Source: Pseudomonas sp. RIT-PI-S
GTDB lineage: Bacteria; Pseudomonadota; Gammaproteobacteria; Pseudomonadales; Pseudomonadaceae
DNA: 64,000 bases
NCBI RefSeq assembly: GCF_025642975.1
Contig: NZ_JANZKJ010000007.1
Span: 124,001 to 188,000 of the forward strand
Direction: 5' to 3'
Shown here: positions 39,334-47,229 of the stretch, piece after piece
How positions within the stretch are numbered: position 1 is the first letter of the stretch
Layout: every line of letters starts with the position of its first letter
Translations under genes and position numbers: made by a program
The notes under the pieces: model-generated
Database searches by the model: none
What the model saw: only the letters and a program-made list of their open reading frames with translations
Told to the model about the DNA's origin: nothing

Positions 39334-40455
39334 GTGCATAGCGTCGTTATCAGTGGTACCGGGCTGTTCACCCCGGCCCAGAGCATCACCAATGACGAAT
39401 TGGTGGAATCATTCAACACCTGGGTTCACCAGCACAATGCCGCCAACGCCGACGCAATCGCGCGGGGCGAGCTCGAGCCGCTGGGCGAATCCAACGCGGC
39501 CTTCATCGAAAAAGCCTCGGGCATCAAAAGCCGTTTCGTAATGGACAAGGCCGGCATCCTCGACCCGCAGCGCATGGTGCCGCGCCTGCCTGAGCGCAGC
39601 AACGACGAGCCATCGATCCTGTGCGAGATGGCCGTGGCTGCCGCTCGCCAGGCCCTCGAACGCGCTGGCCGCACGCCGGCGGACGTCGACGCGGTGATCG
39701 TGGCCTGCTCGAACCTGCAGCGCCCGTACCCGGCCGTGGCCATCGAAGTGCAACAGGCGCTGGGCATCCAGGGCTTCGGCTTCGACATGAACGTCGCCTG
39801 CTCCTCGGCGACCTTCGGTATTCAAGCCGCCTGCAACGCCGTGCAGCTCGGCCAGGCCCGCTCGGTGCTGGTGGTGGACCCGGAAATCTGCACGGGCCAC
39901 CTGAATTTCCGTGACCGTGACAGCCACTTCATCTTCGGCGATGCAGCCACCGCGGTGCTGGTGGAGCGCGCCGACCTGGCGACCTCGCCGTACCAGTTCG
40001 AAGTGCTGAGCACCAAGCTGCTGACGCAGTTCTCCAACAACATCCGCAACAACTTCGGCTTCCTCAACCGCGCCGCGGAAGAGGGCGTGGGCGGCGATGA
40101 CAAGCTGTTCGTGCAGGAAGGTCGCAAGGTGTTCCGCGAGGTGTGCCCGATGGTCGCCGAGTTGATCGGCAAGCACCTGGAAGAGAACGACATCGAAGTG
40201 TCGAAGGTGTCGCGCTTCTGGTTGCACCAGGCCAACCTGAGCATGAACCACCTGATCGTCAAGAAGCTGCTCGGCCGCGACGCCACGCCGGAAGAGGCAC
40301 CGGTGATCCTCGACACCTACGCCAACACCAGTTCGGCCGGCTCGGTGATCGCCTTGCACAAATACCAGGACGACTTGCCCAGCGGCGCGCTCGGCGTGCT
40401 GAGCTCGTTCGGTGCGGGTTATTCGATCGGTAGCGTGATCCTGCGCAAACGCTGA
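39334..40455 (+). CDS. FabH-like beta-ketoacyl-ACP synthase III
   Basis: 373 aa from the GTG at 39334 (AGAGGA 7 bp upstream). The active-site Cys is in NVACSSATFG (about residue 153), the His in FWLHQAN near 292 and the Asn in YANTSSAG near 330. It is longer than FabH and matches Pseudomonas proteins of the PA3286 type, which condense a medium-chain acyl-CoA with malonyl-ACP and so feed beta-oxidation products into fatty-acid synthesis. That fits the nearby fadD genes; the assignment to that activity is by resemblance. The 3' end is followed directly by the REPIN array. Confidence 0.85.
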   Translation: MHSVVISGTGLFTPAQSITNDELVESFNTWVHQHNAANADAIARGELEPLGESNAAFIEKASGIKSRFVMDKAGILDPQRMVPRLPERSNDEPSILCEMAVAAARQALERAGRTPADVDAVIVACSNLQRPYPAVAIEVQQALGIQGFGFDMNVACSSATFGIQAACNAVQLGQARSVLVVDPEICTGHLNFRDRDSHFIFGDAATAVLVERADLATSPYQFEVLSTKLLTQFSNNIRNNFGFLNRAAEEGVGGDDKLFVQEGRKVFREVCPMVAELIGKHLEENDIEVSKVSRFWLHQANLSMNHLIVKKLLGRDATPEEAPVILDTYANTSSAGSVIALHKYQDDLPSGALGVLSSFGAGYSIGSVILRKR

Positions 40456-41620
40456 AACGCGGTTCGCAGGCGCTGCCTGCTCCCACAAGGCGGTGCCCGC
40501 TTGTTGTAGGAGCGGGCCGAAGCCCGCGAACCCCTTTACAGCGGCTCTCAGGCTCTACCTGCTCCCACAAGGGCGGCGCCCACCTGTTGTAGGAGCGGGC
40601 CGAAGCCCGCGAGCCCTTTTACAGCGGTCCGCAGGCGCTGCCTGCTCCCACAAGGGCGGCGCCCGCTTGTTGTAGGAGCGGGCCGAAGCCCGCGAACTCT
40701 TTTACAGCGTTTCGCAGGCGCTGCCTGCCCCCACAAGGGCGGCGCCCACCTGTTGTAGGAGCGGGCCGAAGCCCGCGAACTCTTTTACAGCGGTCCGCAG
40801 GCGCTGCCTGCTCCCACAAGGGCGGCGCCCGCTTGTTGTAGGAGCGGGCCAAAGCCCGCGAACCCTTTTACAGCGGTCCGCAGGCTCTACCTGCTCCCAC
40901 AAGGCGGTGCCCACCTGTTGTAGGAGCGAGCCAAAGCCCGCGAACCCTTTTACAGCGTTTCGCAGGCGCTGCCTGCTCCCACAAGGCGGTGCCCACCTGT
41001 TGTAGGAGCGGGCCAAAGCCCGCGAATCCTTTTACAGCGGTCTGCAGGCTCTACCTGCTCCCACAAGGGCGGCGCCCACCTGTTGTAGGAGCGGGCCGAA
41101 GCCCGCGAACCCTTTTACAGCGTTTCGCAGGCGCTGCCTGCTCCCACAAGGCGGTGCCCACCTGTTGTCGGAGCGGGCCGAAGCCCGCGAACCTTTTACA
41201 GCGTTTCGCAGGCGCTGCCTGCTCCCACAAGGGCGGTGCCTAGATTGTAGGAGCGGGCCGAAGCCCGCGAACCCTTTTACAGCGGCTCGCAGGCGCTGCC
41301 TGCTCCCACAAGGGCGGTGCCTAGATTGTAGGAGCGGGCCGAAGCCCGCGAACCCCTTTACAGCGTTTCGCAGGCGCTGCCTGCTCCTACAAGGCGGTGC
41401 CCACTTGTTGTAGGAGCGGGCCGAAGCCCGCGAACCCTTTTACAGCGTTTCGCAGGCGCTGCCTGCTCCCACAAGGGCGGCGCCCGCTTGTTGTAGGAGC
41501 GGGCCGAAGCCCGCGAACCCTTTTACAGCGTTTCGCAGGCGCTGCCTGCTCTCACAAGGGCGGCGCCCGCTTGTTGTAGGAGCGGGCCGAAGCCCGCGAA
41601 CCCTTGCACTGCAGTTCGCA
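40456..41620. repeat. Tandem array of fourteen REPIN units
   Basis: Cores (GTAGGAGCGGGC) start at 40506, 40589, 40672, 40755, 40838, 40920, 41002, 41085, 41167, 41247, 41328, 41410, 41493 and 41576, i.e. a period of 80-83 bp. Every unit holds a forward REP, in which GCGGGC-CGAA-GCCCGC forms a hairpin and GCGAAC ends the core, and then a reverse REP, GCAGGCGCTGCCTGC followed by TCCCACAAG. The two halves are inverted relatives, so a unit is one REPIN. Units differ at a few positions (GGCGGC/AGGCGGT; CTCTAC for GCGCTG before cores 2, 6 and 8; TAGATTG before cores 10 and 11). It fills the gap between the convergent FabH-like and porin genes. No REP transposase (RAYT) is in the window. Small open frames here are not genes. 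Confidence 0.93.
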
Positions 41621-41665
41621 GGCTTCTTGCGCTCTTGCAGGGGCCTTCTTCCCCGCCTCTTAGCG

Positions 41666-42934
41666 TTAGAACTTCGCTTCCAGATCCACCTGCAAGGTAT
41701 CCACATCGGCATCGCGCTTGGCCGCGAAGTAGGTGTCGGACTCAGCCATGAAGTAGGTAGCGCCAAGGGCGAAGTTCTTGTCGATGTCGTAGCTGACCTT
41801 GAACTTGTGGCCGCGGGCACCGGCGAAGCCGCCACCGAAGTCCGAGTCGGTGAAGGCGCCTACCACGGCGTTACGCTGCACGTCGCGATAGTTGTAATCC
41901 AGGCTCCACTTGTCGAAGACCTTGGTCTTGGCGCCCGTCAGCCAGGCAACATCGTGGTCGTCGGAGGCGTCGGCGTTCTTCACGTACTGGCCGTACAGCG
42001 CGAGCGGGATGGCCAGGCCGCTGATATCCACCTGGGCGAAGCCCTCGTACAGCTTGAACTGCTCGTTGGCGCTGTTGCCGTTGATCGACAACGCGGTGGT
42101 GTCCTCGTCGCCATCGAAGCCATACACGCTGCCGCCCACGGTCAGTTTCAGGTTATCGGTGACGCCGAAGCGGCCGCCCAACTGGCCGGCGTACATGCGC
42201 AGGTCATGACGGAATTCGACGCCTTCCCCGTCCACGTTGTCCTTGAGGTTGTAATAGCCGACGCTGCCGAACAGCTCGGACTTGCCGCCCAAGGCGTGCT
42301 TGTAGGTGGCGGTGGCGCCTTCGGGGTTGATGTCGCCGTCCCAGATCACGTCGCCCATGCTGACCCACGGCTGGGCCATCTTGCCGCCGATCAGGTGCAG
42401 GTTCGGCAGGGCTGTGGGGTGCCAGTCCAGGTAGGCCAGGTCGATCCAGGAACTCTTCTTGACGAAGTAGTTGTCCAGGTTTTCGTTGGTCGAGCGGGCG
42501 TCGTTGCTGCTGCCAGTGGCCAAGCGGATGCCGGCATCCACCTGCGGGTTGATCTCGCTATACACGCCAAAGCGGGCCCGCACGCGTTGGCGATCCTGCT
42601 CCTTGCCGCTGTTGCTGGCGGCGCCTTCGGTGTCCTGGTTTTCGTAACGCAGGCGCACGTCACCTTTGATCTGGGTCTTGGAGGCCCAAGCGACTTTCTG
42701 CTGGAAGGCGTTGAGATCTTCCTTCTTGACCTGTTGCGCCGCGACTTGCTGCTGCGCCTCTTGCTCCTTAACGAGTTCGCCCTTGAGCTCGGCATACTGG
42801 TTGGCGCTGATCGAACCGTTGGCGCGAAGCATGTCTAGCAGCTTCTCGTCCACGCCAGCATGGGCTGGTACGGTGGTGGCCAACAATACAGCCGCGCACA
42901 TACCCGCTCCGGTTCGTGTTGAAACAAGACGCAT
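41666..42934 (-). CDS. Putative outer-membrane porin
   Basis: 422 aa from the ATG at 42934 (GGGAG upstream). A Sec signal peptide ends at VPAHA-G (about residue 26). A short coiled-coil segment with many Glu/Gln (LKGELVKEQEAQQQVAAQQV) is followed by a 16-strand-like beta-barrel rich in Gly and aromatic residues, ending in a terminal Phe (DLEAKF), the outer-membrane insertion signal. It fits the large putative-porin family of Pseudomonas; substrate unknown. It is transcribed towards the REPIN array. Confidence 0.82.
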   Translation of the reverse strand: MRLVSTRTGAGMCAAVLLATTVPAHAGVDEKLLDMLRANGSISANQYAELKGELVKEQEAQQQVAAQQVKKEDLNAFQQKVAWASKTQIKGDVRLRYENQDTEGAASNSGKEQDRQRVRARFGVYSEINPQVDAGIRLATGSSNDARSTNENLDNYFVKKSSWIDLAYLDWHPTALPNLHLIGGKMAQPWVSMGDVIWDGDINPEGATATYKHALGGKSELFGSVGYYNLKDNVDGEGVEFRHDLRMYAGQLGGRFGVTDNLKLTVGGSVYGFDGDEDTTALSINGNSANEQFKLYEGFAQVDISGLAIPLALYGQYVKNADASDDHDVAWLTGAKTKVFDKWSLDYNYRDVQRNAVVGAFTDSDFGGGFAGARGHKFKVSYDIDKNFALGATYFMAESDTYFAAKRDADVDTLQVDLEAKF

Positions 42935-43249
42935 AAAGTACTCCCAGGTTAAAAGGCGGGATGGTGGCCACCCCAAGACAGGTCCAGAAGGACATCGATG
43001 CGGGGTTACGCCAAGGCGACCCCCGTCTTCGAAACTGGCGCAAGTATTGCGAGGCGTTATGACAGGTGCGTGGCGAACAGATGGCAGATTGGTTACAAGC
43101 GAAGCGGAAGCAACCGCTCTAGCGCGCTGCTTCAAAGCCATTCGTGGGCAAATGGCCGCTATTGCCTGGGATGCCGTTGGGCCTGGCCGCGGTGAATCGG
43201 GCTGGCTTTTACGCGATACTCGCGGCAACTGCGGCGATGGGGGAGATTT
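42935..43249. other. Divergent intergenic region, porin / FemAB-like gene
   Basis: 315 bp, GC-rich, holding the promoters of both divergent genes. I searched by eye for sigma-54 (TGGC-N9-TGC), strong sigma-70 pairs and palindromes and saw none worth naming. A few short open frames cross it but have no coding character. Confidence 0.4.
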
Positions 43250-44374
43250 ATGACCGTGCAGATCTGTACCCGCCTGGCCGAGGTGCCAGCCACCGCCTGG
43301 GATCACTTGCTCAGCGATGCGCAGCCCTTCCTGCGTCACGCCTTCCTGAGCAGCCTTGAGGACAGCGGCAGCGTTGGCCCCGGCACCGGTTGGCGCGCGG
43401 AGCACCTGCTGTTGTGGGAGGAGGGCCAGCTGCGTGCCGCGCTGCCGGCGTACCGGAAGAGCCATTCCTATGGTGAATACGTCTTCGATCACGGCTGGGC
43501 GGACGCCTGCCGCCGCGCAGGCTTACCCTATTACCCCAAGTTGCTCTGCGCGGTGCCCTTCAGCCCGGTGAGCGGGCCGCGGTTGCTGGCCCACGACCTG
43601 GACCAAGGCATGGCACTGATACGTGGCCTGCCGGCGCACTTGTTGGCGCATGGCTATTCCAGCGCCCATGTGAACTTCACCGAGGCCGGCCTGGACCGCC
43701 ACCTGGCCCGAGAGCCGGGTTGGCTGGAGCGTTGGGGCTGCCAGTATCACTGGCATAACCGCGGCTACCGAGACTTCCAGGATTTTCTCGACACCCTCAG
43801 CTCACGCAAGCGCAAGCAGATGCGCAAGGAACGTGAACAGGTAGCCGCGCAAGGGTTTGAATTCCAGTGGCTGGAGGGCTTTGAGCTGGGTGAAGCCCAT
43901 TGGGATTTTGTCTACGCCTGTTACGCCAACACCTATGAAGTACGGGGGCAGGCGCCTTACCTGGAGCGTGCGTTCTTCAGCCTGCTGGCCGAGCGCATGC
44001 CTGAGGCCATTCGCGTGGTGTTCGCTCACCAGGCGGGGCGGCCGGTGGCCATGGCGTTTTGCCTGGTGGATGGCCAAACGTTGTATGGCCGGTATTGGGG
44101 CTGCCTGGCGGAGTTCGACCGCCTGCACTTCGAGACCTGTTTCTATCAAGGCATGGACCAGGCCATCGCCATGGGTTTGTCCCGCTTCGACGCGGGCGCC
44201 CAAGGCGAGCACAAGCTGATCCGAGGCTTCGAGCCGGTGATTACCCGTTCCTGGCACTACCTCCTGCACCCCGGGCTGCACGCGGCCGTCGGCGAATTTC
44301 TCGAGCGCGAGCGCGAGGGCATCGCCCGCTATGCCAGCGAGGCCCGTCAGGCGCTGCCCTACCGGCAGGGCTAG
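43250..44374 (+). CDS. FemAB/GNAT-like acyltransferase (DUF482/COG3146)
   Basis: 374 aa of the peptidoglycan-recognition/biosynthesis-type acetyltransferase family COG3146: the N-terminal [66 protein letters not shown] and [17 protein letters not shown] are the conserved blocks. Members have two GNAT-like lobes; no physiological reaction is established. Its TAG stop shares bases with the stop of the convergent MCP gene (CTAG at 44371-44374). Confidence 0.82.
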   Translation: MTVQICTRLAEVPATAWDHLLSDAQPFLRHAFLSSLEDSGSVGPGTGWRAEHLLLWEEGQLRAALPAYRKSHSYGEYVFDHGWADACRRAGLPYYPKLLCAVPFSPVSGPRLLAHDLDQGMALIRGLPAHLLAHGYSSAHVNFTEAGLDRHLAREPGWLERWGCQYHWHNRGYRDFQDFLDTLSSRKRKQMRKEREQVAAQGFEFQWLEGFELGEAHWDFVYACYANTYEVRGQAPYLERAFFSLLAERMPEAIRVVFAHQAGRPVAMAFCLVDGQTLYGRYWGCLAEFDRLHFETCFYQGMDQAIAMGLSRFDAGAQGEHKLIRGFEPVITRSWHYLLHPGLHAAVGEFLEREREGIARYASEARQALPYRQG

Positions 44375-45687
44375 CGGCTCAACTGCGTGGCGAACTGCCC
44401 TACGGCGCTCACTACCTTCTGCGCGCCGTCCTGGATCTCAACGATCACGCTGCCCGCCTGGCCTGCCAGGTCCAGGCCATCCTGGGCCTGCTGCTTGCCG
44501 GTCGCGATCACAGTGACCGCGTCCGACGCGAGCTTCTGGTTCTGTTGCACCACGCCGGCGATCTCCGCCGTGGCCTGGGTAGTGCGCGAGGCCAACTGGC
44601 GCACTTCATCGGCGACCACCGCAAAACCGCGGCCTTGTTCTCCGGCACGCGCCGCCTCGATGGCGGCGTTGAGCGCCAGCAGGTTGGTTTGCTCGGCGAT
44701 GCCGCTGATGGTCTTGATGATGGTGCTGATGATCTGGCTTTGCTGGTCCAGCGCTTCGATGCCTTCGGCGGCTTCCTCCATGTGCTTGGCGAGGTTGCGC
44801 ATGACTGCAACGGTTTGCTGAACCACATCGGCGCCGCGATGAGCGCTGCTGTCGGTTTGAACCGAGGTGCTGTAGGCCAGGTTCGCCGCTTCGGCCACGG
44901 CCTTTTCGCGGTTGACCTGCTCGGTGATCACAGTGGCGAATTTAATGATCTTGACCAGCCGGTCATTGGCGTCCAGCACCGGGTTATAGGACGCTTCCAG
45001 CCACACCGGGCGGCCCTGGCTGTCAACCCGCTCGAAGCGAGCGGCCACGTATTCACCGCGCCGTAGCTTTTCCCAAAACCCTTGATACTCCGGTGAGCTG
45101 GCTTCAGCCGCGGTGCAGAACAGGCGATGGTGCTTGCCTTTGATCTGCTCCAGGCGATAACCCATGCCCTGCAAGAAGCGATCATTGGCGGTCAGCACAT
45201 GGCCCTGCAGGTCAAATTCGATCACCGCCGTCGAACGCAACAGGGCCTTGATCACCCCCTCCTGCTCGCGGGAGGTTTCTATGGTGCGGGTAAGGTCGCT
45301 GGCATAGATGGCGAAATAGACGACCGCACCGCTGGCATCCCTGCTTGGGTGCATCAAGGCCCGAAGCCATGCCTCGCGGCCATCCTTGCGCAACAGCCGC
45401 AGGGCGCCGCTGAAGGGTTCACCGCGCTCCAGTGCGGTGCGCACGCGAAGGTGGAAGGGGTCACGCTTGACGTGCTCCGGGACGATGTCTTCCAGGAGCT
45501 TGCCGATCAGATCCTGGCGGCGATAGAGCATTCCATTTTCGAAATTGGCGTTCACATGCTCGATGCGGCCGCTGGCGTCCAGACGCATACCGATCATGTC
45601 GGCGTCCAGGGTATCCCGGACTTGCCGCACCGAGGCGAGCTCTTCACGCAGTGCCGCCAATTCCGCTTTCTGTTGTTTGTTGAACAT
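44371..45687 (-). CDS. Soluble PAS-PAS methyl-accepting chemotaxis protein, BdlA-like
   Basis: 438 aa without membrane segments. A short coiled coil ([20 protein letters not shown]) leads into two PAS domains (about residues 20-140 and 140-260; [20 protein letters not shown] and [20 protein letters not shown] start them). The MCP signalling part has the tip [20 protein letters not shown] at about residues 330-350. No HAMP. The order and size match BdlA, the biofilm-dispersion protein of P. aeruginosa. The ATG at 45687 is chosen over 45729. Confidence 0.85.
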   Translation of the reverse strand: MFNKQQKAELAALREELASVRQVRDTLDADMIGMRLDASGRIEHVNANFENGMLYRRQDLIGKLLEDIVPEHVKRDPFHLRVRTALERGEPFSGALRLLRKDGREAWLRALMHPSRDASGAVVYFAIYASDLTRTIETSREQEGVIKALLRSTAVIEFDLQGHVLTANDRFLQGMGYRLEQIKGKHHRLFCTAAEASSPEYQGFWEKLRRGEYVAARFERVDSQGRPVWLEASYNPVLDANDRLVKIIKFATVITEQVNREKAVAEAANLAYSTSVQTDSSAHRGADVVQQTVAVMRNLAKHMEEAAEGIEALDQQSQIISTIIKTISGIAEQTNLLALNAAIEAARAGEQGRGFAVVADEVRQLASRTTQATAEIAGVVQQNQKLASDAVTVIATGKQQAQDGLDLAGQAGSVIVEIQDGAQKVVSAVGQFATQLSR

Positions 45688-45817
45688 CGCAGGTACCTGC
45701 CAAGACCCGAAGGGAGTATGCCAAGCCATCGGCTAGACCTTGCTCTGCTTTAATCGGCGCGAAAAACGGCTGACCGAAGGCATTCTGGCCAGGCGTGGGC
45801 GTGGTATGGCGGGTGCG

Positions 45818-47017
45818 TCACCCCAGCGCGGGGGCGCGCGGGGGTTGCGGCAGGTGAAAGCTGAACAGCGTGCCGGCCTCGACACTGGAGGTGACTTGCA
45901 AGTGGCCGCCGTGGGCCTCGGCGATCTGCTGCGCGATGTACAGGCCGAGCCCAAGGCCGCTGCCGGCGCGCTCACCGTGACCCCGGGAGAAGGGCTGGAA
46001 CAGCTTGACCAGTACAGCGTCTTCGATCACCGGCCCCAGGTTGTGCACGCTGATCAACAGCCCGGTTGCAGTGCGCTCGGCAGTGATCGTCACCACCCCA
46101 TCCCTGGCGCCGTGCACGATGGCGTTGCTCACCAGGTTCGACACCAGTTGCGAGACTCGCTCACGGTCGCAGCAGGCGCCGTCCAAGTCGCCGAGGAACA
46201 GCTGCAAGGTGCGCTGGGGGTGGACCCGCTGAATTTCAGCAACCACGTGACGCAGCGCCTGTGGAAGGTCCGGGCAGGGCTCGAGGTTTACGGTGATACC
46301 GCCACCGAGGCGTCCACGGGCGAAGTCCAGCACATCTTCGACCAGCCGAGAGGCCCGTCGGCCGCTGGCCAGGATGTGTTCCACGATACCTTTGGTGCGC
46401 TCATCCGGGCTGCGGCGCAGCAGCAGTTCGGCCCCCGCGCCGATGGCGAACAGCGGGTTGCGCAGGTCATGCCCGAGCACCGCGATGAACTGCTCGCGCA
46501 GCTCGGCCACTTCCCGTTCGTGTAGCAGGGCCTGTTCAGTACGCTGTTGGTGATCCTGCGACTCCATCAGGGTCGTCAGCAGGCGGGCGAAGGATTCCAC
46601 CATAGTCGTCGCGGTGCTGTTGCGAAGCTGCGTCGGCAGCGGATCGAAGGCGCACACGGTGCCGAACAGGCGCCCGTCGGGGTAGAACAGCGGCACCGAT
46701 ATATAGCTCTCGAAGCTGTACTGGCGTGGAGTGTGGTGATTGCAGTAAAGAGGGTCGGTGCTGGCGTGGTCGATCACGATGGTGCGGTGGCTGCCGCGGA
46801 TTTCGTCGCACAGGGTGCTGCTCAACTCCAGCTGCCCGCCGGGTTCCAGGCCGAAGCCCAGGCGGTCATGCACTGCGCAGGCCGTCCAATGGCTGTCGCT
46901 CACCCGCGCCACGGCGGCAAAGCGCAACCCAGTGGTATCGCACAGCACACGGAGCATGCCGGGAACGGCCTCGATCCGGCCGATAAGCGCCACATCCGAG
47001 CTGAAGTTGTTTGCCAT
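45818..47017 (-). CDS. GAF-domain sensor histidine kinase
   Basis: 399 aa. The N-terminal GAF domain (about residues 12-155) is followed by a HisKA dimerisation helix with the H-box LGHDLRNPLFAIGAG (phosphoacceptor His about residue 190), then a HATPase domain with the N-box SQLVSNLVSNAIVHG, and the G-box GSGLGLGLYIAQQIAEAHGG. There is no membrane segment and no receiver domain, and no response regulator lies next to it, so it is an orphan kinase. A GTG at 47026 would add three residues. The MCP gene downstream and the GGDEF-EAL gene upstream are on the same strand. Confidence 0.88.
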   Translation of the reverse strand: MANNFSSDVALIGRIEAVPGMLRVLCDTTGLRFAAVARVSDSHWTACAVHDRLGFGLEPGGQLELSSTLCDEIRGSHRTIVIDHASTDPLYCNHHTPRQYSFESYISVPLFYPDGRLFGTVCAFDPLPTQLRNSTATTMVESFARLLTTLMESQDHQQRTEQALLHEREVAELREQFIAVLGHDLRNPLFAIGAGAELLLRRSPDERTKGIVEHILASGRRASRLVEDVLDFARGRLGGGITVNLEPCPDLPQALRHVVAEIQRVHPQRTLQLFLGDLDGACCDRERVSQLVSNLVSNAIVHGARDGVVTITAERTATGLLISVHNLGPVIEDAVLVKLFQPFSRGHGERAGSGLGLGLYIAQQIAEAHGGHLQVTSSVEAGTLFSFHLPQPPRAPALG

Positions 47018-47229
47018 CCGAGCCACTGTGCAAAAAGGGTCAAAGCCGCAGTTTATCGGTGCGCTGGTGGATTTGTAAGAAAAAAAGCTGGCATGGCCGC
47101 GCGGATCCTTGGCTTGCGCCGGCCACGGCGGGCCCGGGCAACGCCTGGGAATGGCCAGGCAACTTCGAACGTTTGCCGGGCAAGGTTCACGGGCTGCCGC
47201 TCACCTACATCCGCCGTGGGCCACCCAGC

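Noticed and set aside
40493-41579. Several 60-130 residue open frames inside the repeat array (for example with LLQRFAGAACSHK)
   Set aside because: They are translations of the REP repeats, recur unit after unit, and have no ribosome-binding sites; database entries with such sequences are annotation noise.
40456-41620. Possible CRISPR array
   Set aside because: The period is 80-83 bp, the whole unit is repeated rather than short repeats with unique spacers, and the units are inverted REP pairs. No cas gene is near.
47027-47229. Plus-strand reading frame crossing the gap between the kinase and GGDEF-EAL genes
   Set aside because: It continues antisense to the GGDEF-EAL gene and has no start signal or family-like sequence; a short coding-looking stretch near 47140-47225 was not enough to call a gene or remnant.
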